This document shows positions 17,798 through 26,277 of a DNA stretch of 64,000 nt, piece after piece (the stretch's first letter is position 1; each line of letters begins with the position of its first letter). The stretch spans positions 62,001 to 126,000 of the forward strand of contig JBBPIG010000003.1 in NCBI GenBank assembly GCA_038040445.1, written 5' to 3'. A program made the translations under genes and the position numbers. This DNA is from Acidobacteriota bacterium. Lineage in GTDB: Bacteria; Acidobacteriota; Blastocatellia; UBA7656. The notes under the pieces were generated by a model. It ran no database searches and was not told the DNA's origin. It was given only the letters and a program-made list of their open reading frames with translations.

Positions 17798-18952
17798 ATG
17801 TCGACGATCAATTTTTCGCAAGTGGTGCAGGCCATGCTGGCGGTCTCTGACAAGATATCGGATTTGATTTTTTCACCCGGCCGTCCGCCTCAAGTCGAGC
17901 TCATCGGCAAGCTGACTCCGGTGAACCTGCCGGGGATGGAACTGCTGACTCCTGCGCATACCGCCGCAATCGCCAAGGCGTTGATAGGCGCCAACAAGTC
18001 TTCGGAAGAGTCGCTCGAGAAATACGGGTCCGCCGATCTGTCGTTCAGCCTGACCGGGCTGTCACGGTTTCGCGTCAACATCTTCAAGCAGCGCGGCACT
18101 CACGCCATCGTCATGCGCGTCGTACCCAACGAGATTCCGTCCTTCGAGCAGCTTGGCATCCCGGATGTCTTGAGAGAGGTCGCAGAGATAAAGAACGGTA
18201 TCGTGCTGGTCACCGGACCTACCGGGTCGGGGAAATCCTCGACGCTGGCAGCAATAATCGACCTGATCAACGAGACCAAGTACTACCATATCGTGACCAT
18301 CGAGGATCCGGTTGAGTTTATGCACCGGCATAAGAAATGTACGGTGCACCAGCGCGAATTGCATTCGGACACGTCGAGCTTCGCCTATGCGCTGAGGGCC
18401 GCTCTCCGCCAGGCGCCGAAGGTAATCCTGGTGGGCGAGATACGCGATCTTGAAACCTGCGAGGTTGCGTTGGAAGCGTCGGAGACCGGCCACCTGGTAA
18501 TGTCGACCTTGCACACTACTGATGCCGTCAAGACAGTCGAGCGCCTCATCGGCATGTTCCCGAAGAGTCAAGAGCACATCATTCGAATGAGGCTCGCCGG
18601 AGCTTTCCGGTTTATTGTTTCTCAGCGGCTCATACCGCGAGCGGATGGCCGCGGCCGCGTCGCGGCTATTGAAATACTCAGGTCAACCTCACGAACACGC
18701 GACTACGTAGAAAAGGGAGAGCGCGAAGGCAAATCGCTCTACGATGCCATGAGGGATGGGAACCTCGAGGGCATGCAGGTGTTTGACGGGGAGCTGGAAC
18801 GCTTGGTCCGAAATGGGACGATAACGCTGAGCGAGGGATTGGCCTACGCCACCAACCGCCAGAATCTGCTTCTTCAGCTCTCGGATCTAGGCGGGGGTTC
18901 GGTAGACGCGATGCTGAACGCGGAGTCACAGACTAGCGATCTAGTGGCTTAG
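17798..18952 (+). CDS. pilT: Type IV pilus retraction ATPase PilT
   Basis: The 384-residue protein has the full PilT/secretion-ATPase core. Walker A is GPTGSGKS (140-147, Lys146). An Asp box (HIVTIEDPVEFMH), a Walker B-type VGEIRDLET and a His box (GHLVMSTLHTTDAVKTVER) follow. PilT hexamers hydrolyse ATP to retract pili at the inner membrane, driving twitching. A GAGGA-like site lies 8 bases before ATG. Codon use matches the neighbouring pilus genes. It is upstream of PilZ and the pilS/pilR pair. The N-terminal region is somewhat divergent, so a PilU-like paralogue is possible. Confidence 0.9.
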   Translation: MSTINFSQVVQAMLAVSDKISDLIFSPGRPPQVELIGKLTPVNLPGMELLTPAHTAAIAKALIGANKSSEESLEKYGSADLSFSLTGLSRFRVNIFKQRGTHAIVMRVVPNEIPSFEQLGIPDVLREVAEIKNGIVLVTGPTGSGKSSTLAAIIDLINETKYYHIVTIEDPVEFMHRHKKCTVHQRELHSDTSSFAYALRAALRQAPKVILVGEIRDLETCEVALEASETGHLVMSTLHTTDAVKTVERLIGMFPKSQEHIIRMRLAGAFRFIVSQRLIPRADGRGRVAAIEILRSTSRTRDYVEKGEREGKSLYDAMRDGNLEGMQVFDGELERLVRNGTITLSEGLAYATNRQNLLLQLSDLGGGSVDAMLNAESQTSDLVA

Positions 18953-19208
18953 CGCAAGGGGATTGTCAGGAAAAACCTTGCTCGGCTCTCCCTCGCGAGT
19001 TGATGCTCGCTCAACTGAGACGATCCGCTCATCCGCAATGAATGAAATCAGGTTTGGCGCTATTTCCGAATCGCAATACCTTTGTTCGATGTAGAAGCGC
19101 CGTCCACGGGCTGCGGAGGATATCGAAGCAGCCGTATTATTCAAGCATCAAGGAACACGCTTGTGATTCGCAATTTCAGTTTCGCGTATCAGTGAGAGAT
19201 GGGCAGTT

Positions 19209-19535
19209 ATGGTAAAGGGCAATCGCGACGAAGAGCGCAGGAAAGCGCGAAGGTTTCAGCTCGGTTGGGACGCGGCCGTTAAAGGCATCGACCTGGCTGG
19301 CGGGGGCTTCGAAGAAACCGCGAATCTTAAAAATCTAAGCTCGCTCGGCGCGTTCTTGTATTTACCCAGGCGCGTGAAGGTCGGCGCAAGGCTCGAACTA
19401 AGAATAAAGGTACCTTTCAAGAAGAAAAGTTGGATGAGGTACTCGGCGGAGGTAGTCCGCATTAAAAAGGTAAGCGGCAACATCGGCATCGCGCTGAGGT
19501 TCGACACGGCCCGACCGATGTTCGCCGAGCAGTGA
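19209..19535 (+). CDS. PilZ-domain protein (c-di-GMP receptor)
   Basis: The 108-residue single-domain protein has both parts of the PilZ ligand site: an Arg-rich N-terminal stretch (ERRKARRF, residues ~8-15) and an N-x-S-x-x-G motif (NLSSLG, ~39-44). Together these bind cyclic di-GMP. Downstream strands ending in GIALRF complete the barrel. Located between pilT and pilS/R, it probably links c-di-GMP level to pilus function. The 256-base spacer before it holds no clear feature. Confidence 0.85.
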   Translation: MVKGNRDEERRKARRFQLGWDAAVKGIDLAGGGFEETANLKNLSSLGAFLYLPRRVKVGARLELRIKVPFKKKSWMRYSAEVVRIKKVSGNIGIALRFDTARPMFAEQ

Positions 19536-19562
19536 GCAACGGGCGAACTGGAGGTCTGGCCT

Positions 19563-20111
19563 TTATGCGCAGTTTGCGTTTCGCGCTTGCAGCTTGAGTA
19601 TCCTCTCCTTCAAACGCTTCAGCACGTCTTCCCGCTCGGTCTTGGTTGTGCAATGGCGCAGCGTTTCTACGAGGCCGTCGATTTCTCCAGCGAGTGCGCG
19701 CCCCGAGTCCTCACGCCAGTCCGTTGGCTTGGGCGGCTCCATTTCCGGACCGGCGCCAACCACCTGATCGATTGCAGCCCAGAACCGGTCAATGCTTATC
19801 GGCTTTTCCAGACAGCAGTTCGCTCCGGCTGCTTCTGCTTCAACCATGATCATCGGTCCGCAACCGCTTATGACTATTATGGGCGTTGATTTGAGTTGCT
19901 CGTCGCTGCGCACCGCGCTGATAAAATGAAGACCGCTTTTGCCGGGCAATGCGATATCGGTGATTATCAGGTCTGGCCGCTGCCGGCGAGCGACACTCAA
20001 GCCTTGCTCCGCCTCGGTTGCGGTGCTGACGTCGTAGCTTTTCAGCCGAAGCAACTCGGCAAGCGGATGAAGCGTGTCAAAATCATCTTCTACAACCAGG
20101 ACCGTCCTCAT
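19563..20111 (-). CDS. Single-domain response regulator with C-terminal helical tail
   Basis: The 182-residue protein begins with a receiver domain: acidic pair Glu8/Asp9/Asp10, phospho-acceptor Asp52 in LIITDIALPG, and the Lys in LEKP near residue 108. After about residue 125 comes a Pro-rich linker and a C-terminal coiled-coil-like region with many Lys/Arg/Glu and no DNA-binding motif. It probably signals by protein-protein contact. It is convergent with the PilZ gene and divergent from pilS; a ribosome site AGAGGAC precedes its ATG. Confidence 0.85.
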   Translation of the reverse strand: MRTVLVVEDDFDTLHPLAELLRLKSYDVSTATEAEQGLSVARRQRPDLIITDIALPGKSGLHFISAVRSDEQLKSTPIIVISGCGPMIMVEAEAAGANCCLEKPISIDRFWAAIDQVVGAGPEMEPPKPTDWREDSGRALAGEIDGLVETLRHCTTKTEREDVLKRLKERILKLQARNANCA

Positions 20112-20393
20112 AATGCATGTCCTCTTTGTTTAAAGCTTCTCGCGCGAGAAATGGGTGAGGTCAGTCGTTTGTATCGGACCGGGGCCGGTCAAATCCTACG
20201 GCGACATCATACCTTCGCCGAGGCTTTTCTGCAACGACTCGTTTCGCTTTTTCCGGTACAATTCAGGGACACTCATGTCTCAAGATCTTAAGAAAAGATA
20301 CCCTTGAGCGCGCCCCTGACACATGGTATAGTCCGTCACGCCTCCTGAGTGCCTCTAACCGACTTAACGCAATCGAATATTTGAATCTTCTCA

Positions 20394-22232
20394 ATGCGCG
20401 TGCCCCGGAACGCAGAAACCTCCGGGGTAATCGCCCGATTCAGGACCGGATACAAGCGAACAGACCCGATTGACAAGCGAATCAGAATGGGAAGTTCATC
20501 AGGCACATTTGGCTCGGCGCTCGACGATCACTACAGGCGCAGAAAGCTCTATTGGCTTTTGCTTTCGCGGATTGCGATGGCCGCGGCGCTGCTGGCAATC
20601 GTTGGGCTGACTGAGAAAGATAGCACGCAGCGCTCGTTCATTCCGGTGCTTGCCGCGGTGGCGGGCGCCATTGTCTTACTGTCGGCGTTCTACCTGGCGG
20701 TGCTGCGCACCCGGTTAGCGCACAGGACGCAGGCTTACATTCAGTTTTCGGTGGACATCTGCATCGTGACCTGGCTTGTGTATCGCACGGGCGACGTTGA
20801 ATCTCCATTCCTGGCGCTCTACCTTGTGATCATTTTCGCGGCGTGCGCGTTGCTGGGCAGGACCGGCGTCTCGCTGGTGGGCGCTCTGGCCGGCGCGCTG
20901 TACGTGAGCATAGGCGTGCTCGCGATGAGCAGAGTCCTTCCGCGCGCGATCGGCTGGGCTCCTTACGAAGGCAACGAACTGTCGTGGACGCAGTTCATGT
21001 TTTCGCTCAACCTGGTTGCGATCTTTGCGGTGGCGATCTTATCGAGCCAGCTTGCCGAGCGCATCCGGCGCAGCGAAATCCAGCTTGCCAGCGCAACAAG
21101 GGACCTCGCGGACTACCGGCTATTCAACGATCGGATCATCGAGAGCATGCGAAGCGGCCTGGTCACGACGGATTTGCTGGGACACATCATCACCTTCAAC
21201 CGCGCCGCCGAAGAGATCACCGGGCACCGGGCAAGCGAGGTTCGCGGGAAGGCGATCCTCACCATATTCGGAGACATTGAACGGCAGATCGAAGCGGGAT
21301 TGGAATCGATTCGAACGCGCACACGGCTCCCGCGGTTCGATATCGGTTGCAAGACCGCCGACGGACGGGAAATTCATCTCGGATTCTCTGTTGCGCCACT
21401 GGTCGATGAGGCCGAGAACTCGCGCGGGTATGTTCTAACGTTCCAGGATCTGACTGAAGTGATGGATCTAGAGCGCGAGGTGCGTCGCCAGGAGCGGCTC
21501 GCAGCATTGGGAAAGATGGCCGCGGGACTCGCGCACGAGATACGAAACCCGCTCGCTTCTATGCGCGGCTCGGTGCAGGTGCTGGCAAGCGAGCTTAGCT
21601 TCTCGCAGGACCAGTCTCAGTTGATGCAGATAGTTCTGCGCGAATCAGACCGGCTGAATCGAATTGTGTCGGACTTTCTGACCTATGCGCGGCCACCCAA
21701 AATCGAGCGCGCGGTGATTGAGCTTGCGAGCCTGTTGTCGGAGACAATTGCGCTTCTGCGAAACAGCCCCGAGCTGCGGCCGGACCATTTGATACTCGAA
21801 AAATATCCCGACGTGTCGGTCCTTTACCAGGGGGACGCAAATCAAATGCGCCAGATATTCTGGAACCTGGCGCGCAACGCAATCCAGGCTATGCCGCAGG
21901 GAGGGGAGCTGAGCGTTATGCTCGAGGCCGGCCCCAGCCGGGACGTAACCATCGCCTTCATCGATACCGGGCAGGGCATGAGCCGCGAACAGAGGGAAAG
22001 ATTGTTCGAGCCGTTCAACTCCTCGAGCGGCGGCACGGGGCTCGGCATGGCGATAGTGTATCAGTTGGTGCGGGACCACAACGGCAACATAGTAGTAGAG
22101 AGCGAGTCCGGTAAGGGCACGCAAATCGCGATCAGGCTTCCGGCTGGCAGCCGCGTCGCGCCGGCTCCCGTAGGTTCTAGTGATGATTCCCGCGTGGATT
22201 CGACGCCGCCCGCCGTGGCGGCGAATGTCTGA
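20394..22232 (+). CDS. pilS: PilS-type sensor histidine kinase
   Basis: The 612-residue protein has a membrane domain of about six helices (residues ~45-220), a PAS domain (~250-340, with TDLLGHIITFNRAAEEITG), a HisKA helix with the phospho-acceptor His in LAHEIRNPL, and an ATPase domain with N box (NLARNAIQAM), GQG and GTGLGMAI. This is the PilS layout. It should phosphorylate PilR, whose gene follows 25 bases later. The start is uncertain: ATG 20487 would remove 31 residues that look non-family. Confidence 0.88.
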   Translation: MRVPRNAETSGVIARFRTGYKRTDPIDKRIRMGSSSGTFGSALDDHYRRRKLYWLLLSRIAMAAALLAIVGLTEKDSTQRSFIPVLAAVAGAIVLLSAFYLAVLRTRLAHRTQAYIQFSVDICIVTWLVYRTGDVESPFLALYLVIIFAACALLGRTGVSLVGALAGALYVSIGVLAMSRVLPRAIGWAPYEGNELSWTQFMFSLNLVAIFAVAILSSQLAERIRRSEIQLASATRDLADYRLFNDRIIESMRSGLVTTDLLGHIITFNRAAEEITGHRASEVRGKAILTIFGDIERQIEAGLESIRTRTRLPRFDIGCKTADGREIHLGFSVAPLVDEAENSRGYVLTFQDLTEVMDLEREVRRQERLAALGKMAAGLAHEIRNPLASMRGSVQVLASELSFSQDQSQLMQIVLRESDRLNRIVSDFLTYARPPKIERAVIELASLLSETIALLRNSPELRPDHLILEKYPDVSVLYQGDANQMRQIFWNLARNAIQAMPQGGELSVMLEAGPSRDVTIAFIDTGQGMSREQRERLFEPFNSSSGGTGLGMAIVYQLVRDHNGNIVVESESGKGTQIAIRLPAGSRVAPAPVGSSDDSRVDSTPPAVAANV

Positions 22233-22257
22233 GTGAATTTAACTGGGAGAGCGAGTA

Positions 22258-23745
22258 ATGGAAAAGCTGTTAGTTGTTGACGACGAGCGAAGCATGCGCG
22301 AGTTGCTCGAGCTTGTCTTGAAGCGTGAAGGCTATGCCGTTCATACCGCCGAGAACGGAACGCGCGCGCTCGAGCTTGTTCGCCAGAACGTGTACGACCT
22401 GATCATCTCAGATGTGAAAATGCCCGACATAAACGGCATCGACCTGCTTGCCCGAGTGCGCGAGATTTCGCCCGAGACGATGGTCATAATGATCACTGCG
22501 TTTGCGACGGTTGACACGGCTCGGCGGGCTTTCAAGCTCGGGGCCGAGGACCTGGTCATCAAAGACGCAGGCTTCGACGTCGAAGAGCTGACGGTTTCAG
22601 TTGGAAAGGTGCTCGAAAAGAAACACCTGCGCCAGGAGAACGTTCTGCTCAAGCGCGAGCTGCGCCAGCGCAACTCGCTCGACAACATCATCGGCCGCTC
22701 ACCCCAGATGCAGGCGATCTACCAGATGATAGAGACGGTGGCGGTGACTACATCGACAGTGCTGATAACCGGGGAGTCGGGAACCGGCAAAGAGCTGGTC
22801 GCCCGGGCGATACACAGCACGTCCGACCGTGCTGCCGCTGCGTTCGTTTCCATCAATTGCGGAGCTTTCACCGAGACGCTGCTCGAGTCTGAGCTCTTCG
22901 GGTATATGAAGGGGTCATTCACCGGCGCGAACTCGAACCGCAAGGGGCTGTTTGAAGCTGCCGAAGGGGGCACAATCTTTCTTGATGAGATCGGTGAAAC
23001 GACGCCCGCGATGCAAGTGAAGCTTCTGCGCGTTCTGCAGGAGCGAAACATTCGGCGTGTCGGCGGTCTGGAAGAGATACCAGTTGACGTCCGCGTTGTC
23101 GCCGCAACCAACCGCGACCTCGCGCAGATGGTCGAGGACGGTACGTTTCGAAATGATCTTTACTACCGTATCAGCGTGATCCCAATCGAAATGCCGCCTC
23201 TCAGAGCACGCACGACCGACATCCCGGACCTCGTGCGTCACTTCCTGGAGAAGTACAGCGCGGCTGCGAATCGTCCCATGCTGGAGGTTTCAGAAGAGGC
23301 GATGCGCTATTTGGATTCTTACGATTGGCCCGGTAACGTACGCGAGCTCGAGAACACAATCGAGCGAGCGGTTGCGCTCGAGCACGGCAGAGTGGCCGGG
23401 CTCGACCGGAGACGGGAAGACAGCGGACCGCCGGTGGGGGTGCCGGATCGTCGAATCAAACCCGAATGGCTTCCCGAACGAATATTGAAATACAAACCGA
23501 GAGCGGTGGCCGAGCTTGATTTGCCTGAGGATGGGATCGATCTTGAAGGTTATCTGGCGCAGCTTGAAAAGGACTACATAATTCGCGCGCTTCAGCGAAC
23601 GAATGGCAATCAGACTCGGGCCGCCGAGATACTTAAGATGTCGGTCAGGAGCCTTCGTCACTTGCTGGACAAACACAGGATTCGACAAACCGCGAGTCTG
23701 ATTCGCGAGTCCGGCCCATTGAGCGACAGCGCAGCACACAAGTAA
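22258..23745 (+). CDS. pilR: PilR-type sigma-54-dependent response regulator
   Basis: The 495-residue protein has a receiver domain (Asp52 in DLIISDVKMP), an AAA+ sigma-54 activator domain with Walker A GESGTGKE (172-179), and a C-terminal Fis-type helix-turn-helix (about 450-480, TRAAEILKMSVRSLRHLLD). The sigma-54 contact loop is GSFTGA (219-224) rather than the usual GAFTGA, a known tolerated variant. PilR activates pilA transcription with sigma-54 RNA polymerase. Pilin genes with -24/-12 promoters lie just downstream, which fits that role. Confidence 0.92.
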   Translation: MEKLLVVDDERSMRELLELVLKREGYAVHTAENGTRALELVRQNVYDLIISDVKMPDINGIDLLARVREISPETMVIMITAFATVDTARRAFKLGAEDLVIKDAGFDVEELTVSVGKVLEKKHLRQENVLLKRELRQRNSLDNIIGRSPQMQAIYQMIETVAVTTSTVLITGESGTGKELVARAIHSTSDRAAAAFVSINCGAFTETLLESELFGYMKGSFTGANSNRKGLFEAAEGGTIFLDEIGETTPAMQVKLLRVLQERNIRRVGGLEEIPVDVRVVAATNRDLAQMVEDGTFRNDLYYRISVIPIEMPPLRARTTDIPDLVRHFLEKYSAAANRPMLEVSEEAMRYLDSYDWPGNVRELENTIERAVALEHGRVAGLDRRREDSGPPVGVPDRRIKPEWLPERILKYKPRAVAELDLPEDGIDLEGYLAQLEKDYIIRALQRTNGNQTRAAEILKMSVRSLRHLLDKHRIRQTASLIRESGPLSDSAAHK

Positions 23746-24153
23746 GCCCGAGCTTGTGGGCTTCCCCTCGCCCACCAGCGACGCCGTTTACAGATCCACG
23801 GCTGTCCGACCCGCCCGCTCGATCGCAGTCGCGTCAAACTCCAACCGAATACCACGAATTGACGGAGCTCACCGAGCATCGGCAGAGCCTCGCAGAAGCT
23901 TTATGTTCCTCACCCAGGTTTCTGTTCCGTTTGCAAAACAGGAGACCTTTCGATTTGAGAGGGCGAGCGGCAGAAGATCGGTAGAAGGTGGTTAAGCCGA
24001 ATGATCGAGTCACGTAAATCGGGAACGGCTACGGATGGTGAGCCCCGGAACTCAAGAAATACTGGCGACATACTCCCCGATCACCCAAGTGGACTGGGGC
24101 AGGAACGGCTCGAGTTTAGGCTTATCGCGAAGTCGTTCTGGTTCGACCTTCAA
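23746..24153. other. Spacer between pilR and first pilin
   Basis: About 400 bases without a supported gene. AAGCCC pairs with GGGCTT right after the pilR stop, a weak hairpin without a T-run. Open frames here have no ribosome sites and no family resemblance. The PilR-binding sites would be expected here or just upstream of the sigma-54 promoter at 24154, but I could not define them. Confidence 0.4.
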
Positions 24154-24169
24154 CGGCACAACCGTTGCT
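24154..24169 (+). promoter_or_regulatory. Sigma-54 (-24/-12) promoter for first pilin
   Basis: CGGCAC (24154-24159), five bases, then TTGCT (24165-24169). It matches the sigma-54 consensus TGGCAC-N5-TTGCW except for the first base. Both invariant doublets, GG and GC, are present with correct spacing. It lies 65 bases before the pilin ATG at 24235. Confidence 0.7.
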
Positions 24170-24234
24170 CTGAATTCGGCGGCATCGAGCAGTCTATAGT
24201 CGCAAGGGTGTATGGGAACTTCGAGGAAACCGTG

Positions 24235-24672
24235 ATGAGAAGAGAGCAGGGTTTTTCACTAATTGAGTTGTTAATCGTAGTGGTCATCATAGGCGTGATC
24301 GCCGCGATTGCTATACCCGGACTTCAACGCGCGCGTAGGTACGCTCAGTCCGGTTCCGCGATTCAGTCGCTCAGAACCATCACCACCGCCGAGAATCTAT
24401 ACGAGAGAAGGTTCAAGGTCTATGCGACACTGACTGATCTTGCGCCCGAGGGCACGGTCGACACAAACCTGGCCAGTGGCTCCAAGAGCGGATACAGTTT
24501 TAGTATCACACTCGTTCTTGATTCAAATGGCAAGGCGACGAATTTCAACAGCAACGCCGACCCTCAGTTTGACCTAACTACCGCCGAGTATTTCTTCGTC
24601 GACACAACGGCAGTGATCCGGCACAACGCCGGTGCAGCGGCTGACGCGAGCAGCGACCCCATACCAAAATAA
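24235..24672 (+). CDS. Type IV pilin-like protein 1
   Basis: The true start is ATG 24235, after GAGGAA (24223-24228). The 145-residue preprotein begins with a short basic leader and the prepilin peptidase site G|FSLIELLIVVVIIGVIAAIA, with the conserved Glu at mature position 5. A globular head follows. The head lacks the C-terminal FGTGN/YSNET motif of the next two pilins, so it may be a minor pilin or pseudopilin. A sigma-54 promoter lies upstream. A weak hairpin ACAAAAAG/CTTTTTGT follows the stop. Confidence 0.88.
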   Translation: MRREQGFSLIELLIVVVIIGVIAAIAIPGLQRARRYAQSGSAIQSLRTITTAENLYERRFKVYATLTDLAPEGTVDTNLASGSKSGYSFSITLVLDSNGKATNFNSNADPQFDLTTAEYFFVDTTAVIRHNAGAAADASSDPIPK

Positions 24673-24816
24673 GGCCCATCTCTGACAAAAAGTGGCAAAG
24701 AAACCTCTCGCTTTTTGTTAAGAACTCCAGTTGGAATTGCTGTGCCTTGCCGAATGCCGATCAGCATATCCTTGGTTGACAGTGACTTCGCTTGCCGCAA
24801 GAACAATTACTCTGAT

Positions 24817-24831
24817 TGGCACGGGCTTTGT
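24817..24831 (+). promoter_or_regulatory. Sigma-54-like promoter for second pilin
   Basis: TGGCAC (24817-24822), five bases, then TTGT (24828-24831). The -24 part is perfect; the -12 GC is GT. It lies 82 bases before the ATG at 24914, in the same relation to its gene as the promoter at 24154. Confidence 0.55.
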
Positions 24832-24913
24832 AGTAGATAACGCTGCAATCTGTCGTAGATTGGCCGCTAGGAAAACTGACCTACGGCAAAAACTGAAAAG
24901 GAGCACAGAGCTT

Positions 24914-25405
24914 ATGAAGAATGAGAAAGGATTTTCGCTGATCGAGTTGCTGATAGTGGTGGCGATCATCGGTATCATCGCGGCTATCGCAATACCCAAC
25001 CTGCTGAAGTCCCGTCAGGCGGCCAACGAGGCGTCAGCCATTGGATCCGTTCGCACGTTAGGGACGGCGCAGGCTACTTATCAATCCACGCGCGGCAGGG
25101 GCAGGGACTTTGCCGCCAGTATGGCAGCGCTTTTGGCCGACCAAGCTATTGACACCGCGCTCGGTAGTGGTAACAAGAGCGGGTTCGGCTTTACATGCGT
25201 GGGCACACCAGCTGTGTTGGTCGCACCGTTCACACCGTCGTTCTTCGACACCAACGCAGCTCCGCAGTCCACGGGGAACTTCGGAACGGGCAACAGCTGG
25301 TTCTACTCGAACGAGACCTACGTGCTCTACCGGGATACTGCCGCAATTGCAGTACCAGTTTCTCCGATACGTGTACCTGCTGCTTCCGCCACGCCAATCG
25401 AATGA
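24914..25405 (+). CDS. pilA: Type IV pilin-like protein 2 (PilA-like)
   Basis: ATG 24914, preceded by AAAGGAG at a slightly long distance, gives a 163-residue prepilin. Leader MKNEKG is followed by FSLIELLIVVAIIGIIAAIA, the peptidase site and the N-terminal assembly helix with Glu5. The head contains FGTGNSWFYSNETYVLYRD, closely matching the third pilin, so these two are paralogues. A strong terminator follows the stop. With its own sigma-54-like promoter it is a good candidate for the major pilin. Confidence 0.9.
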   Translation: MKNEKGFSLIELLIVVAIIGIIAAIAIPNLLKSRQAANEASAIGSVRTLGTAQATYQSTRGRGRDFAASMAALLADQAIDTALGSGNKSGFGFTCVGTPAVLVAPFTPSFFDTNAAPQSTGNFGTGNSWFYSNETYVLYRDTAAIAVPVSPIRVPAASATPIE

Positions 25406-25438
25406 TATAGCATGGCTACATCACTTGATGACTTCAAT

Positions 25439-25471
25439 AAAGGGTGAGCCCTTCCAAGGGCTCACCCTTTT
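25439..25471 (+). terminator. Rho-independent terminator after pilin 2
   Basis: AAGGGTGAGCCCTT and AAGGGCTCACCCTT form a perfect stem with a two-base loop, followed by TTTT. It lies about 35 bases after the pilin 2 stop and insulates pilin 3. Confidence 0.92.
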
Positions 25472-25592
25472 ATGTTATGGTTTCTCCTCAAAACCAAAAT
25501 AACTGAACCTCGCGGCATAGGCCGCGTTCGATTTCGCAAGAACACAAAGCCATTCCTTCCGGGATGGCAATACTTAGAGGTGGGGGAAAGCC

Positions 25593-26072
25593 ATGAATAG
25601 AAACAAGCAGAGCGGTTTCTCGCTGATCGAGTTGCTGATCGTTGTGGCAATCATCGGCATAATCGCAGCAATAGCCATCCCGAACCTGCTGAAATCTCAG
25701 CAGGCAGCGCATGAGACCGCCGCGAAAACTGAAGTGCAAACACTCGGCAAATCACAAATCCTGTACTCAATCAGCAAAGGCCGCGGCAAGTTCGCGGACC
25801 TGGCTACGCTTGGTTCGATGTCTTACGTTGACTCGAACATGGCCGCCGGCACCAAGGGAGGCTATGTGTTTGCCACGACTCCGATAAACGCGGATGGGAT
25901 GCCGCCGATGTTCGACACTACCGCGCATCCGAGCGCTATCGGGACTTTCGGCACCGGAAATCTCTCGTACTATTCGAATGAGACGATGGTCTTATTCGAG
26001 ACCGAGGGCATCGCACCACCGACGGCTACGCCGCAGGATCGCGTGCCTAAGGACGGCACTCCGATTCAGTAG
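25593..26072 (+). CDS. Type IV pilin-like protein 3 (PilA-like)
   Basis: The 159-residue prepilin has a leader MNRNKQSG and the same FSLIELLIVVAIIGIIAAIA core. GAGGTGGGGGA lies shortly before the start. The head has FGTGNLSYYSNETMVLFE in common with pilin 2. No sigma-54 site is seen in the 120-base spacer, so it may be expressed from another promoter. After the stop, GGGCCG and CGGCCC could form a long-loop hairpin of doubtful terminator value. Confidence 0.9.
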   Translation: MNRNKQSGFSLIELLIVVAIIGIIAAIAIPNLLKSQQAAHETAAKTEVQTLGKSQILYSISKGRGKFADLATLGSMSYVDSNMAAGTKGGYVFATTPINADGMPPMFDTTAHPSAIGTFGTGNLSYYSNETMVLFETEGIAPPTATPQDRVPKDGTPIQ

Positions 26073-26277
26073 TAGAGTTTGATTGGGCCGGGCCGGTTGG
26101 GATGTTTCAGCGTCTCACTCGGCCCATCTTTCCCCTTTCCAGTTCCGCCCCCAGTTTATCGCGCACGCCTCCAATGATTGGGAGAGTGCTGCGGTATTTC
26201 ATCGGTAGTAGCTTCATCTCGCCCCTAATAACCCAGGTTTCGATCTAAGACGCTGAGCAGAGTCATACCGCCAGACA

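Noticed and set aside
25471-25593. Sigma-54 promoter before pilin 3
   Set aside because: The best candidate, CGGCAT-N5-GCGT, lacks the GC doublet and lies in a small palindrome.
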